Shown here piece after piece: positions 1-9,847 of a DNA stretch of 64,000 nt. The stretch covers positions 310,001-374,000 of the forward strand of contig NZ_VCPC01000001.1 of the NCBI RefSeq assembly GCF_005938225.1. The letters run 5' to 3'. Source of the DNA: Arenibacterium halophilum. Its GTDB lineage: Bacteria; Pseudomonadota; Alphaproteobacteria; Rhodobacterales; Rhodobacteraceae. A model generated the notes under the pieces. It did no database searches and was not told where the DNA came from. It was given only the letters and a program-made list of their open reading frames with translations. The stretch's first letter is position 1, and the number at the start of each line of letters is the position of its first letter. The position numbers were made by a program, and so were the translations under genes.

Positions 1-796
1 TGTCGATCAGGCGCACAAGGCTATCGCCGTCCAGCCCCGGCCCCGGCATCACCAGACGCGCGCCTGACATCGCCGCGGCGTAGGGCGAACCCCAGGCGTT
101 GACGTGGAACATCGGCACCACCGGAAGCACCACATCGCGCGCGGAATAGCCAATCACGTCGATCGTGTTCGAGGCAAAGCTGTGCAGCACAGTCGAGCGG
201 TGCGAATACAGAACCCCCTTGGGATTCCCCGTGGTCCCGCTGGTGTAACAGAGGCTTGAGGCAGTGTTCTCGTCAAAGCTCGGCCATTCGAACTCCGGGT
301 CACCCTCGGCGATAAGCTCGTCATAGAACTTGAGGCCGGGAACCTTGGAGGCGGCCTCTTCGTCGCGCGGGCCCATCAGCACGAAGTGTTCGACAGTCGG
401 CAGCTTGTCTTTCAGACCGGAGGCAATCGGCAGGAAGGTGGCATCGAGGAACAGCACCTTATCCTCGGCATGGTTGATGATATAAACCAGCTGCTCGGGG
501 AACAGCCGCGGGTTGATCGTGTGGCAGACCAGCCCGGCGCCCGACACACCATAGTAAATCTCAAGGTGGCGTCGGTTGTTCCAGGCAATCGTGGCACAGC
601 GCGCCTGCGGGTCGAGCCCCAGTTTCGTCAGCGCCGACCCAAGGCGGCGCGCGTTTTCGGCCACCTGCCCCCAGGAGGTGGTTTCGACCCCACCCGTGGT
701 CTCGACCGACCAGATCTCGGTATCGGCGTGGTATTTCCCCGCATGTTCGATCAGCGACGAAATTAGCAGCGGTTCGGTCATCATCCGGCCCAGCAT
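1..796 (-). CDS. Long-chain acyl-CoA synthetase (AMP-binding), C-terminus beyond window edge
   Basis: Adenylate-forming enzyme that activates a fatty acid to acyl-AMP and then acyl-CoA. I translated the minus strand from the ATG at 796: the N-terminus reads MLGRMMTEPLLISSLIEHAG, the usual opening of this family, and about 200 residues later comes the AMP-binding P-loop motif SLCYTSGTTGNPKGVLYSHR (about residues 182-201). The frame stays open to base 1, so only the first ~265 of an expected ~540 residues are visible. An AAGGAAC ribosome site precedes the ATG. Transcribed leftward, away from the start of the window's pgi operon, so probably a separate transcription unit. Family sure; chain-length preference cannot be told from this part. 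Confidence 0.9.
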   Translation of the reverse strand, partial: MLGRMMTEPLLISSLIEHAGKYHADTEIWSVETTGGVETTSWGQVAENARRLGSALTKLGLDPQARCATIAWNNRRHLEIYYGVSGAGLVCHTINPRLFPEQLVYIINHAEDKVLFLDATFLPIASGLKDKLPTVEHFVLMGPRDEEAASKVPGLKFYDELIAEGDPEFEWPSFDENTASSLCYTSGTTGNPKGVLYSHRSTVLHSFASNTIDVIGYSARDVVLPVVPMFHVNAWGSPYAAAMSGARLVMPGPGLDGDSLVRLID

Positions 797-982
797 GGCA
801 CGTTCCTTTCATGGGCGGCCGAAGCGTTGCCGGCCGCGGATGGCAATGGCGCTGAAGCTGGGATTGATCCGCGCGGGTCGCGCGATGGTCGCCCCCTTCT
901 CCTCCTGCCGGATAAATTGGCAATGATTCAGGCCATTTGCAACACAAGCCACGCGCCCGTGACGCAACGGAGCGGGTCGGCC

Positions 983-2590
983 CTATCGGTGCCCCAGAAC
1001 ATAATTGATCAGCGCCGCTGTCGAACCGTCGCGGGCGTCGGCGGATGCGGTTCCATCAACCATTGGCTGGAGCGATGTGGCCAGTTCCTTGCCGAGTTCC
1101 ACGCCCCATTGGTCAAAGGAGTTGATGCCCAGCAAAACCCCTTCGACAAACACCCGATGTTCGTAAAGTGCAACAATACGGCCCAAAACATACGGCGTAA
1201 GCTGTGGATAGATCAAAGTTGTAGAAGGCCGGTTGCCCGGAAACACGCGATGTGCAGCCTGCCGTTCCAACTCGGCCCCGCTGAAACGGTCGGCCACCTT
1301 GGCGCGCGCCTCGTCCAGCGAGCGGCCACGCATCAGCGCCTCGGACTGCGCCAGGCAATTGGCAACCAGAAGCCGGTGATGATGGGCAAGCCCGGTTTCG
1401 TGCCCCTTGGCGGCCACCATGAATTCACATGGCACCACGGCGGTGCCTTGATGGATCAGCTGATAAAAGGCGTGTTGTCCGTTGGTGCCCGGCTCTCCCC
1501 AGACAATCGGGCCGCTGGGATATGGCAGCGGCGTGCCATCCATTGCCACCGACTTGCCGTTGCTTTCCATTTCCAGCTGCTGGAAATAGGCGGGCAACCG
1601 GCCCAGCCGCTGGTCATAAGGCAGCACCGCGCGGGTGCGATAGCCACAAACCTGATGATGCCACAGCCCCACCAACGCCAACAGAACCGGCATGTTCTGC
1701 GCCCAATCCGCTTCGCGGAAATGGGCATCCATGGCCTGTCCGCCGCACAGGAATTTGTCGAAATCGTCGGGACCGATGGCGATCATCAGCGACAGCCCGA
1801 TCGGCCCCCACATGGAATAGCGCCCACCGACCCAATCTTCGAACCCAAAGACATGATCGGGCGAAATCCCGAACTCGGCCGTCTTGTCGCCCGCTGTCGA
1901 CAGGGCCGCGAATTGCATCCCGGCATCGCCGCCGCCCCGCGTCAGCCAGTCGCGCGCGGTGTGCGCGTTGGTCATCGTCTCTATGGTGGTAAAGGTTTTC
2001 GAGGCCACTATGACCAGTGTTGTCGCCGGATCCAGCCCGGCAAGCGTGTCGGTGATATCCGCGCCATCCACGTTAGAAACGAAATGGCAGCGCGGCCCGT
2101 CGTGATAGGGCGTCAGCGCGCGCACAGCCATCGCGGGCCCAAGGTCGGACCCGCCGATGCCGATGTTCACCACATCCGTGATTGCGCCCCCTGCCCCGGC
2201 GATGGCGCCGCCGCGCACCCCGTCGGCAAAGGCGCGCATCCGCGCCAGTGTGTCGCGGACACCGGGCACGACATCCTGCCCGTCAACCATCACCTTGCCG
2301 CCATCAAGATTGCGCAGAGCCGTATGCAGCACCGCGCGCCCCTCGGTCGTGTTGATCGGCTCGCCCGAAAACATCGCATCGCGCCGCGCGGCCAGATCGG
2401 CCTTGTCGCACAAAGCCAGCAGCGCATCCCGCACGGCGCTGTCGATCATCGTCTTGGAATAGTCCAGCCGCATGTCGCCGGTTGAGACGCTGAAATCCTG
2501 CGCCCGGGTCGGGTTGTCCGCAAACAGTTCGGTCATACGGCGGCTGCCCTGCGCGGCGCGCAGGGACGTCAGCTGGTCAAGATCAAGCAT
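983..2590 (-). CDS. pgi: Glucose-6-phosphate isomerase
   Basis: Interconverts glucose 6-phosphate and fructose 6-phosphate in the cytoplasm. The 535-residue product has the two family signatures: [19 protein letters not shown] (substrate phosphate and catalytic region) and [13 protein letters not shown] with the conserved catalytic His. Length is normal for the bacterial family. It is the third gene of a leftward operon zwf-pgl-pgi, starting 3 bases after the pgl stop, so it is probably cotranscribed and translationally coupled. In organisms relying on the Entner-Doudoroff route this enzyme mainly returns fructose 6-phosphate to glucose 6-phosphate, which fits its place downstream of zwf and pgl (inference). 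No internal damage seen. Confidence 0.97.
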   Translation of the reverse strand: MLDLDQLTSLRAAQGSRRMTELFADNPTRAQDFSVSTGDMRLDYSKTMIDSAVRDALLALCDKADLAARRDAMFSGEPINTTEGRAVLHTALRNLDGGKVMVDGQDVVPGVRDTLARMRAFADGVRGGAIAGAGGAITDVVNIGIGGSDLGPAMAVRALTPYHDGPRCHFVSNVDGADITDTLAGLDPATTLVIVASKTFTTIETMTNAHTARDWLTRGGGDAGMQFAALSTAGDKTAEFGISPDHVFGFEDWVGGRYSMWGPIGLSLMIAIGPDDFDKFLCGGQAMDAHFREADWAQNMPVLLALVGLWHHQVCGYRTRAVLPYDQRLGRLPAYFQQLEMESNGKSVAMDGTPLPYPSGPIVWGEPGTNGQHAFYQLIHQGTAVVPCEFMVAAKGHETGLAHHHRLLVANCLAQSEALMRGRSLDEARAKVADRFSGAELERQAAHRVFPGNRPSTTLIYPQLTPYVLGRIVALYEHRVFVEGVLLGINSFDQWGVELGKELATSLQPMVDGTASADARDGSTAALINYVLGHR

Positions 2591-2593
2591 AAA

Positions 2594-3265
2594 TCATTCG
2601 GCCCAATGTACGGTCATATCACTTAAAACGGCGCGGATGGGCGCCTGTTCCACCGGCAATGTCGTGGCGCGTTCCAAAGCCTCGCGCTTTGCCGCGCCAA
2701 AAATCACAAGGTGCTTTGACAATGCCCCATCAAGCACGGGCGCTGACAGCGAAATCCGCACTTCGGGCTGACCCTCGGGCCGCAGAATGGCCACCGGCCC
2801 CGTTTTGCCCGCCAATGCCACATCAAGCCCGGGCGCGCCGGGAAAGAGGGACGCGGTATGCATGTCGTCGCCCATGCCCAGCAGCAGGATCGACAGTGGC
2901 AGTTCTCGCGCCAGCTCGGCGGTAATTTCGGTCAGCGCATCCTCTGGGTTGGCGCCATCGCGATACAGCGGCACGAGCCGCGCCCCTGCGGCACGGTCGG
3001 CCAGCAACCGGTCGCGGATCAGCCGCGCGTTAGAGCGTTCGTGCGTTTCCGGCACCCAGCGTTCATCTGTCGGCAGCACATGCACGCGCCGCCAATCCAG
3101 ATCGACCCCGCTGAGTGCGTCGAACACCGGCCCCGGCGTCGTGCCCCCAGGCACCGCCAGCGAGGCATGATCGTGGTTGAACAGGCAGTTTTCCAGCTCT
3201 GACGCCAGAACGTTGGCCAGGTCAATGGCCAGCATCTCGCGGTCGGCATAGGTTTCGATCTTCAC
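2594..3265 (-). CDS. pgl: 6-phosphogluconolactonase (DevB/SOL family)
   Basis: Hydrolyses 6-phosphogluconolactone, the product of Zwf, to 6-phosphogluconate. The 223-residue protein shows the family pattern: PGGTTPGPVFDAL near residue 40, the HVLPTDERWVP segment, ERSNARLIRD, and LLLGMGDDMHTASLFPG. I chose the GTG at 3265 because it overlaps the zwf stop as GTGA with a strong GGAGGGGG upstream; a longer frame with ATG at 3283 would start inside the zwf tail without a better ribosome site. Sits between zwf and pgi in one leftward operon, so the three consecutive enzymes of glucose 6-phosphate metabolism are coupled. Confidence 0.95.
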   Translation of the reverse strand: MKIETYADREMLAIDLANVLASELENCLFNHDHASLAVPGGTTPGPVFDALSGVDLDWRRVHVLPTDERWVPETHERSNARLIRDRLLADRAAGARLVPLYRDGANPEDALTEITAELARELPLSILLLGMGDDMHTASLFPGAPGLDVALAGKTGPVAILRPEGQPEVRISLSAPVLDGALSKHLVIFGAAKREALERATTLPVEQAPIRAVLSDMTVHWAE

Positions 3266-4719
3266 GGGGTGATCCCCCTCCAATTGCGATTGTCACGCTG
3301 GATCAGCATCTCGGCATCGGTCGGCCCGGCGCTGCCCGAGTCATAGGGCTTGGGCACGTCGTTGCGCGCCTCCCACCCCGCGATAATCGGGTCGGTCCAG
3401 GCCCAGGCGGCCTCCACCTCGTCTCCTCGCATGAACAGCGTCTGGTTGCCCCGGATCACGTCCATGATCAACCGCTCGTAAGCGTCGGGAAAGTCGGCCT
3501 CTTCCGGGCCAAGCGCATCGGAAAACGTCATGTCCAGTGGCACGTCGATCAGACGCATCCCGCCCGGTCCCGGTTCCTTGATTGTCACCTGAAGCGTGAT
3601 GCCCTCGTTCGGCTGCAACCGGATCGTCAACAGGTTGGCATGACGTCCCGCCTCTTCGCCAAAGATCGAATGCGGCGTGTCCTTGAACAGCACGTTGATG
3701 ACAGACGACCGTGCCTTGAGCCGTTTTCCGGTACGCAGGTAAAACGGCGTCCCGGCCCAGCGCCAGTTGGAAATGTGGGTTTTCAGCGCAATATAGCTTT
3801 CGGTGCGGGTGCGCGGATTTCCCACCGCCTCGCGATAACTGGGGTGTTCGCCATCCTGCGCGCCGTATTGGCCGCGCACGATATGGTGCGGCAGAACCGG
3901 ATCCAGCGCGCGGATCACCTTCAGCTTTTCGTCGCGCACCGCGTCCGGGTCGAATTTCGCGGGCGGCTCCATCGCGATCAGGCACAGAAGCTGCATCAGG
4001 TGGTTCTGCATCATGTCCCGCATGGCACCCGACTTGTCGTAGTATTCGCCGCGCCCGCCCACGCCGACGGTTTCGGCCACGGTGATCTGGATGTGATCGA
4101 CGTATTGCGAATTCCACAGCGGTTCGAACAGCATGTTGCCGAAGCGAACAGCCATCAGGTTCTGAACGGTCTCTTTACCCAGGTAATGATCGATGCGGTA
4201 AATCTGGCTTTCATCGAAATGCGTCGCCAGCGTGCGATTAAGCGCCCGCGCACTGGCCAGATCATGGCCGAACGGCTTTTCCACCACGATGCGCGACTCT
4301 TCCGTTGCCATGCCGTGTTCGTGGATCCGCTGCGCCAGATCGCCAAAAAGCGCCGGCGCGACCGAAAAATAGAAGGCCCGCACCACGCCATCGCGCATCA
4401 GGCTTGCCAGCTGTTCCCAGCCATCGGTGCCGCGCGCGTCGATGGTGACGTATTCGAGACGGTTCAGGAAATCGTCCAGCGTGCCATCCTCGCACCGCCG
4501 CCCACCGGAAAACTCGCGGATCGCCTGCGCCGCGAAGGCGCGGTATTCCGCGCTGTCATGTTCGCTGCGCGCCGCACCGATAATACGCGCATCCACTGGC
4601 ATCTGGCCCGAGCAATAGCGGCGGAACAGGCCCGGCAGGATCTTGCGCTGCGCCAGATCGCCGGTGCCCCCAAAGATCACAAGGTCGAACGGATCGACTG
4701 GAATGACGCGTGAAACCAT
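3262..4719 (-). CDS. zwf: Glucose-6-phosphate 1-dehydrogenase
   Basis: NADP-dependent oxidation of glucose 6-phosphate to 6-phosphogluconolactone, first step of the oxidative pentose phosphate and Entner-Doudoroff pathways. 485 residues from the ATG at 4719 (GAAAGGACAGGGAA upstream). N-terminal nucleotide-binding motif GGTGDLAQRK at residues 17-26, EKPFG at 147-151, and the substrate-binding signature RIDHYLGKE at 175-183. The frame is open 24 codons further upstream, but that extension lacks conservation with family N-termini and a ribosome site. First gene of zwf-pgl-pgi; a LacI-type palindrome lies about 55 bases before its start (separate entry). Confidence 0.97.
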   Translation of the reverse strand: MVSRVIPVDPFDLVIFGGTGDLAQRKILPGLFRRYCSGQMPVDARIIGAARSEHDSAEYRAFAAQAIREFSGGRRCEDGTLDDFLNRLEYVTIDARGTDGWEQLASLMRDGVVRAFYFSVAPALFGDLAQRIHEHGMATEESRIVVEKPFGHDLASARALNRTLATHFDESQIYRIDHYLGKETVQNLMAVRFGNMLFEPLWNSQYVDHIQITVAETVGVGGRGEYYDKSGAMRDMMQNHLMQLLCLIAMEPPAKFDPDAVRDEKLKVIRALDPVLPHHIVRGQYGAQDGEHPSYREAVGNPRTRTESYIALKTHISNWRWAGTPFYLRTGKRLKARSSVINVLFKDTPHSIFGEEAGRHANLLTIRLQPNEGITLQVTIKEPGPGGMRLIDVPLDMTFSDALGPEEADFPDAYERLIMDVIRGNQTLFMRGDEVEAAWAWTDPIIAGWEARNDVPKPYDSGSAGPTDAEMLIQRDNRNWRGITP

Positions 4720-4773
4720 TTCCCTGTCCTTTCGATCGCCGGCGCCTTGGGCACGGCAGACTCGTTTGGCGCA

Positions 4774-4787
4774 TGTTAGCGCAAACA
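4774..4787. promoter_or_regulatory. Candidate LacI-family operator before zwf
   Basis: TGTTAGCGCAAACA is a near palindrome (12 of 14 positions symmetric) matching the TGTTAGCGCTAACA type of site used by LacI-family sugar regulators. It lies 55 bases upstream of the zwf ATG in the 192-base space shared with the divergent radical SAM gene. It is enclosed in a wider GTTTG-GCGC / GCGC-AAAC symmetry. Regulation by sugar acids is inferred; no regulator gene lies nearby. Confidence 0.45.
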
Positions 4788-4911
4788 ACACACCGTGGTC
4801 CAGCGGCGTGCTCCGCTGGCATCACTTATCCGTCAGAGGTGGCACCACGGGTTTCGTTTTGTAAAAGCCATAGGCTAGATCCAACCAGCACGCCACCGTC
4901 GGGACGCCAAG

Positions 4912-5865
4912 ATGAAAGATAATGCCGCCAGCGCCGCCAATTCGGGCAAGTTCGCTGACCCGCGCCGCACTGCCGATGGGTCTGAGCGCGCCCGCGTCGC
5001 GCTGAGCCGCCCGGAAACGCTGTGGTTCAACACCGGAACGCTGTGCAATATCACATGCGCAAACTGCTATATCGACAGCAGCCCGACCAACGATGCGCTG
5101 GTTTACCTGAGCGCCGCAGATGTTTCCGACTACCTTGCCCAGATCGTCGAACGGGGCTGGCCGGTGCGCGAAATCGGCTTTACCGGCGGCGAGCCATTCA
5201 TGAACCCCGAAATGATCGACATGGCGCGCCTTGCGCTGGACGCCGGGTTCGAGGTGTTGATCCTGACCAACGCAATGCAGCCGATGATGCGCCCCAAGGT
5301 CCGCGCCGGGCTGGCCGCGCTGAACCGCGATTTTGGCGCGCGGCTAACGCTGCGAATCTCGCTCGATCACTTCGACGCGGCGGAACATGATCGCGAACGG
5401 GGCACTGGCAGCTTTGCCCGCACGCTCGACGGGATGAAATGGCTTCGCGATGCGGGGCTGCGCATGGCCGTAGCCGGGCGGGCGCAGTGGACAGGCAGCG
5501 ACAGCGAGGGCCGCGACGGCTATGCCGCGCTCTTCGCGCGCTACGACTTCGACATCGACGCGCACGACCCGGCCACCTGCGTGTTGTTCCCCGAGATGGA
5601 CGAAACCGTCGAGGTGCCCGAAATCACCACCGCTTGCTGGGACATCCTGAAAAAGTCGCCCGACAGCGTGATGTGCGCCTCCTCCCGCATGGTCGTGAAA
5701 CGCCGCGGCGCCGATGCGCCCAGCGTCGTGGCCTGCACCCTGCTGCCCTACGACGCGCAGTTCGACCTTGGCCCAACCCTGGCCCAGGCCGAATCTGACG
5801 TGGCTCTGAACCACCCCCATTGCGCCAAGTTCTGCGTGCTGGGCGGAGCCAGTTGCTCGGCCTGA
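4912..5865 (+). CDS. Radical SAM protein of unknown substrate
   Basis: 317 residues. The SAM-cluster motif C45-x3-C49-x2-C52 (LCNITCANCY) is followed by the GGEP SAM-binding motif at 92-95, so this should be an active radical SAM enzyme. The C-terminus carries three closely spaced cysteines, C304, C308 and C315, plus an upstream ACTLLPYD cysteine, which looks like an auxiliary Fe-S cluster of the SPASM/twitch kind, seen in peptide- or carbohydrate-modifying members. I do not recognise the subfamily. It stands alone: zwf is divergent and usg convergent, with no precursor peptide or obvious substrate gene adjacent. A GC-rich intergenic repeat follows its stop. Class confident, function unknown. 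Confidence 0.85.
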   Translation: MKDNAASAANSGKFADPRRTADGSERARVALSRPETLWFNTGTLCNITCANCYIDSSPTNDALVYLSAADVSDYLAQIVERGWPVREIGFTGGEPFMNPEMIDMARLALDAGFEVLILTNAMQPMMRPKVRAGLAALNRDFGARLTLRISLDHFDAAEHDRERGTGSFARTLDGMKWLRDAGLRMAVAGRAQWTGSDSEGRDGYAALFARYDFDIDAHDPATCVLFPEMDETVEVPEITTACWDILKKSPDSVMCASSRMVVKRRGADAPSVVACTLLPYDAQFDLGPTLAQAESDVALNHPHCAKFCVLGGASCSA

Positions 5866-5910
5866 CATACAGTCCGCCGCAGGCCACAGGGCGAGCACGC
5901 CTGCCCGCCC

Positions 5911-5970
5911 CTTCTTTGAGGCTCAAATATCCCGGGGGAGCCCGCACAGCGGGCGGGGGCAGAGCCCCCT
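5911..5970 (+). repeat. Rhodobacterales-type GC-rich intergenic repeat, copy 1
   Basis: CTTCTTTGAGGCTCAAATAT followed by CCCGGGGGAG, a short variable hairpin (GCCCGC-ACA-GCGGGC) and GGGGGCAGAGCCCCC. The same unit occurs at 23875-23937 and, inverted, at 34972-35040. Lies between the 3' ends of the radical SAM gene and usg, where its last GGGGGC-AGA-GCCCCC hairpin could act as a terminator. Confidence 0.8.
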
Positions 5971-5989
5971 CACTCAAATCAAACGCACC

Positions 5990-6259
5990 CTAGTGCAGCG
6001 TGAATTCGCCCACCATGTTGCGCCATTCGCCCGGGCCGATCAGCTTGCGATGCGTAAACCGCACCGAATGCAACGGCCCTTCAATCTCGCGCTGCCAGAA
6101 TTCGATGAACTCGAACAACCGCTTGTGATCCGGCGCCAGATCATAATCCTGCCAGACGTAGCTGTTCAGCACGCGCTGAAAATCCGGCATTCGATAGAAG
6201 ATTTCCGCCGTTGTAAGCCCATAGCCCTTGAGCATCAGCTCGGTCTCGGATCTGTCCAT
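5990..6259 (-). CDS. usg: Usg family protein
   Basis: 89-residue protein starting MDRSETELMLKGYGLTTAEI, with FVWQDYDLAP-like and FWQREIEGPLHSVR segments that identify the Usg family (named from the gene upstream of trpF in Caulobacter). Its biochemical role is not established. The ATG at 6259 was chosen over one 15 codons upstream because family members begin here and a GAGGTCG sequence precedes it. Single leftward gene between the radical SAM gene and gyrA; the 190 bases to gyrA hold the gyrA promoter and a palindrome. Confidence 0.85.
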   Translation of the reverse strand: MDRSETELMLKGYGLTTAEIFYRMPDFQRVLNSYVWQDYDLAPDHKRLFEFIEFWQREIEGPLHSVRFTHRKLIGPGEWRNMVGEFTLH

Positions 6260-6379
6260 GCGCGACCTCGAAATTTGCCTGTATAAACCCATCTTGAATC
6301 GCAATTCTTAAAAATCAACAAAAACAGCATGTTATCAATCAACCCCCGCGGCTGCCAAACGCGCTGGCCAGCCCCTATT

Positions 6380-6409
6380 GCACCTTATGTACGGGTTCTG
6401 ATAAGGTGC
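6380..6409. promoter_or_regulatory. Perfect 9-bp inverted repeat overlapping the gyrA promoter
   Basis: GCACCTTAT - 12 bases - ATAAGGTGC, a perfect 9+9 palindrome. It overlaps the proposed -35 box of the gyrA promoter and has no T-run after it, so an operator is more likely than a terminator. Confidence 0.5.
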
Positions 6410-6423
6410 CTCCACTATATATA
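6396..6423 (+). promoter_or_regulatory. Predicted gyrA promoter
   Basis: TTCTGA at 6396-6401, 16-base spacer, TATATA at 6418-6423. Transcription would begin near 6430, just before the GTG start of gyrA at 6452. Confidence 0.45.
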
Positions 6424-6451
6424 GAGCATGCACAAAAGACAGGCAGCCGAC

Positions 6452-9214
6452 GTGAGCGATACGCCAGAACCCCCTGAAAACATGGACGAAACACCACCGG
6501 AGCGCCCAAGCTATTCGGGCCCCAGCGTGTCGATCGAACATGAGATGCGCACGTCCTACCTTGATTACGCGATGTCGGTCATCGTCAGCCGCGCGATCCC
6601 CGATCTGCGCGACGGGCTGAAGCCGGTGCACCGCCGTATTCTCTATGCCATGCACGAGGTCGGCAACTCGCACGACAAACCCTACCGCAAATCGGCGCGG
6701 CCCGTGGGCGACGTCATGGGTAAGTACCACCCCCACGGCGACAGCGCGATCTATGATGCGCTGGTGCGGATGGCGCAGGATTTTTCGATGTCCCTGCCGC
6801 TGCTCGACGGCCAGGGCAACTTTGGCTCGATGGACGGCGATAACGCCGCCGCGATGCGCTATACCGAAGTGCGGATGGACAAGCCTTCGGCCTTCATGCT
6901 GGCCGATATCGACAAGGAAACCGTCGATTTCCAGGACAACTACGACGGCAAAGACCGCGAGCCGACCGTCCTGCCCGCGCGCTTCCCGAACATGCTGGTC
7001 AACGGCGCGGGCGGTATTGCCGTCGGCATGGCCACAAACATCCCGCCCCACAACCTGGGCGAAGTGGTGGATGCCTGCCTGGCCCTGATCGAAGACCCGG
7101 ACCTGACCAGCGAACAGCTGATCGACTATGTCCCGGGGCCCGATTTCCCGACCGGCGGCATCATGCTGGGCCGCTCGGGCGCGCGAAAGGCCTACCTTGA
7201 GGGGCGCGGCAGCGTCATCATCCGCGCCAAGACCCGGATCGAGGAAATCCGCAAGGACCGCTGGGCCATCGTCATCGACGAGATCCCCTATCAGGTGAAC
7301 AAGGCCGCAATGATCGAAAAGATCGCCGAGCAGGTGCGCGACAAGCGCATCGAAGGCGTGGCCCACGTTCAGGACGAATCCGACCGCAACGGCGTGCGCG
7401 TGGTGGTGGAATTGAAACGCGACGCCACCGCCGAGGTGGTGCTGAACCAGCTTTACCGCTTCTCGCCGATGCAAACCTCATTCGGATGCAACATGCTGGC
7501 GCTGAACGGCGGACGCCCCGAAACGCTGACCCTGCGCCGTTTCCTGACGTCGTTCATCGACTTCCGCGAAGACGTGGTCGCGCGCCGCACCGCCTATGAC
7601 CTGCGCAAGGCCCGCGAACGCAGCCACATCCTTTGCGGTCTGGCCGTGGCGGTCAGCAACGTCGACGAAGTGGTTGCCACCATCCGCGCCTCGGCCGACG
7701 CCGCCGAGGCCCGCGAGAAACTGATGACGCGCCGCTGGCCCGCCTCGGATATCGCCGGCTACATCCGCCTGATCGACGATCCGACCCATACGATGAACGA
7801 CGACGGGACCTATAACCTGTCGGAGGCACAGGCCCGCGCGATCCTGGAACTGCGCCTGCAACGCCTGACCCAGCTGGGCGTCAAGGAAGTGACGGACGAA
7901 CTGGAAGAGTTGGCCGGCAAGATCAAGGAATACCTTGAAATCCTGGGCAGCCGCGACCGGATCATGGGCATCATCGGGGACGAGCTGCGCGAGGTGAAAG
8001 ACCTGTTTGCCGTGCCGCGCCGCACCGAAATCGTCGACTGGTCCGGCGACATGGAAGACGAAGACCTGATCGAGCGCGCCGACATGGTCGTGACGGTCAC
8101 GTCGGGCGGCTATATCAAACGCACCCCGCTGGCCGACTTCCGCGCCCAGAAGCGCGGCGGCAAGGGGCTGTCGGGTGGCGGGTTGAAAGAAGACGACGTG
8201 GTCACCACGCTCTTCGTCGCCAACACCCATACGCAGCTTTTGTTCTTCACGACCGAAGGCATGGTCTACAAGCTGAAGACATGGCGCCTGCCCCAAGGCG
8301 GACGCACGTCGAAAGGCAAGGCCATCATCAACATCCTGCCGATCCCGCAGGGCGTCTCGGTCGCCGCGATCATGCCGGTGGACCGCGACGAAGATGAATG
8401 GGACGACCTCCAGATCGTCTTTGCCACGTCGAAGGGATCCGTCCGCCGCAATCGGCTGTCGGATTTCACCAACGTCATGCGCAACGGCAAGATCGCGATG
8501 AAATTCGAAGGCGAAGACGAAAACACCCGGCTGATCAATGCTCGGATCTGTTCCGAGGATGACGACGTGATGCTGGTCACCAACTCGGGCCGCGCGATCC
8601 GCTTCCCGGTGCCGGATGTGCGCGTGTTCAATTCGCGCAATTCGACCGGCGTGCGCGGCGTGAAGCTGAGCAATGGCGACGAAGTCGTGTCGATGTCGGT
8701 GATCCGCCATTTCGATGCCACCTCGGACGAACGGGCCTCTTACCTCAAGATGCGCCGCCTGATGGCCGGCGTGACCGAAGAAGACGGAGTGGACGAGGAA
8801 GAAGGCAACGCCGACAGCCTGCTGCCGGCCGAGCGCTACGCAGAGATGTCGGCCGCCGAGAACCTGATCCTGACCATCACCTCCAAGGGCCTGGGCAAGC
8901 TGTCGTCAAGCCACGACTACCCGATCCGCGGACGCGGCGGCATGGGCGTGACAGCATGGGAAAAATCCATGCGCGGCGGTGACATCGTGGCGTCGTTCCC
9001 GGTGGAACTGGACAACCAGATCATGCTTGCCACCTCGCGCGGACAGTCGATCCGGGTGCCGGTCGATGGCATCTCGTTCCGCTCGCGCAGCGCCGGCGGC
9101 GTCAAGGTGTTCAACACCGCCAAAGGGGAAGAAGTTGTCAGCGTCGCCTGGATCGCCGATCAGGGCGATGACGATGACACGCCCGAAGCCGAAGCCGATA
9201 GCCCGGAAAACTAA
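6452..9214 (+). CDS. gyrA: DNA gyrase subunit A
   Basis: A subunit of type II topoisomerase that introduces negative supercoils with GyrB. About 920 residues. The N-terminal winged-helix domain has [20 protein letters not shown], the quinolone region [20 protein letters not shown] with the wild-type Ser and Asp, and the catalytic tyrosine in [10 protein letters not shown]. The C-terminal half carries the beta-pinwheel repeats, including the GyrA-box-like QKRGGKGL and [11 protein letters not shown] prefer the GTG at 6452 (VSDTPEPPE), because family members start SDTPE and an ACAGG lies before it; an ATG at 6428 in the same frame would sit at the predicted transcription start. A hairpin terminator follows at 9242. 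Confidence 0.97.
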   Translation: MSDTPEPPENMDETPPERPSYSGPSVSIEHEMRTSYLDYAMSVIVSRAIPDLRDGLKPVHRRILYAMHEVGNSHDKPYRKSARPVGDVMGKYHPHGDSAIYDALVRMAQDFSMSLPLLDGQGNFGSMDGDNAAAMRYTEVRMDKPSAFMLADIDKETVDFQDNYDGKDREPTVLPARFPNMLVNGAGGIAVGMATNIPPHNLGEVVDACLALIEDPDLTSEQLIDYVPGPDFPTGGIMLGRSGARKAYLEGRGSVIIRAKTRIEEIRKDRWAIVIDEIPYQVNKAAMIEKIAEQVRDKRIEGVAHVQDESDRNGVRVVVELKRDATAEVVLNQLYRFSPMQTSFGCNMLALNGGRPETLTLRRFLTSFIDFREDVVARRTAYDLRKARERSHILCGLAVAVSNVDEVVATIRASADAAEAREKLMTRRWPASDIAGYIRLIDDPTHTMNDDGTYNLSEAQARAILELRLQRLTQLGVKEVTDELEELAGKIKEYLEILGSRDRIMGIIGDELREVKDLFAVPRRTEIVDWSGDMEDEDLIERADMVVTVTSGGYIKRTPLADFRAQKRGGKGLSGGGLKEDDVVTTLFVANTHTQLLFFTTEGMVYKLKTWRLPQGGRTSKGKAIINILPIPQGVSVAAIMPVDRDEDEWDDLQIVFATSKGSVRRNRLSDFTNVMRNGKIAMKFEGEDENTRLINARICSEDDDVMLVTNSGRAIRFPVPDVRVFNSRNSTGVRGVKLSNGDEVVSMSVIRHFDATSDERASYLKMRRLMAGVTEEDGVDEEEGNADSLLPAERYAEMSAAENLILTITSKGLGKLSSSHDYPIRGRGGMGVTAWEKSMRGGDIVASFPVELDNQIMLATSRGQSIRVPVDGISFRSRSAGGVKVFNTAKGEEVVSVAWIADQGDDDDTPEAEADSPEN

Positions 9215-9241
9215 TTCCTTCAGAACGGTTGGGATTGAACG

Positions 9242-9263
9242 CGGCGCCTTCGGGCGCCGTTTT
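9242..9263 (+). terminator. Rho-independent terminator of gyrA
   Basis: CGGCGCC-TTCG-GGCGCCG followed by TTTTC, 27 bases after the gyrA stop: a tetraloop-capped stem with a T-run. Confidence 0.85.
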
Positions 9264-9334
9264 CATGCGTACTTTAAGGGTTGTGTAACGGCTTTCAGGT
9301 CAAACTGCGCTGCACAGCAACCAAGGAGGCGCTG

Positions 9335-9685
9335 GTGAACCTGTATTCCTGCCAAATCTCGATACGCGACGATGCCAAGGCGCTTGCCTTTGCCAAGGCC
9401 GTCGACGAATGGATGAGCTTTCTTGCCACGAAAGGCGTGATCCGGAACTGGCGCTTGCTGCGGCGCAAACTGAACCTTGCCGCCGATTGCTTTCGCGATT
9501 TCCTGCTCGAAATCGAAGTCGAAAACCTCAGCCAATTGGATGAAGCCTTTCGCCTGACCGGTCAGCAGGACGAAGACATCGCAACCCTGCATCACAACGT
9601 CCACATGCTGATCTCCGAGGCTGATTTCGCCCTCTACCGCCCTTTCCCCGATCCCGAGCGCGCCGAGCGTATGGCGTTGCTGTAA
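9335..9685 (+). CDS. Conserved hypothetical protein, DUF6614-like
   Basis: 116 residues from a GTG at 9335 with a strong AAGGAGG seven bases upstream; an upstream in-frame ATG at 9281 would add a non-conserved stretch. The sequence (N-terminal NLYSCQISIRDDAKALAFA, central WRLLRRKLNLAADCFRDFLLEIEVENL, C-terminal FALYRPFPDPERAERMALL) matches what I recall of a Rhodobacterales family labelled DUF6614; no function known. It looks like a small soluble alpha/beta protein of the ferredoxin-like dimeric barrel kind (inference from the EIEV..L pattern). Single gene, separated from gyrA by a terminator. Confidence 0.7.
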   Translation: MNLYSCQISIRDDAKALAFAKAVDEWMSFLATKGVIRNWRLLRRKLNLAADCFRDFLLEIEVENLSQLDEAFRLTGQQDEDIATLHHNVHMLISEADFALYRPFPDPERAERMALL

Positions 9686-9847
9686 GCAACTTAAGCCCAA
9701 TTTCTTTTCGGCACAAAAACTCACATGCCTGCCATCAGACTCAAGCGATGTGTCTTGGAAAAAGCGAGGCGCAATTGAGTATTATTGCCGAAAGGAAGCA
9801 TAGAGCAGCATGTTCAGCTACAGTCAGGAACTGGTCGGCCTGATCTC

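Noticed and set aside
827-2485. Long open frame on the + strand opposite pgi
   Set aside because: Antisense to a clearly recognised gene; GC-rich third positions leave the opposite strand free of stops.
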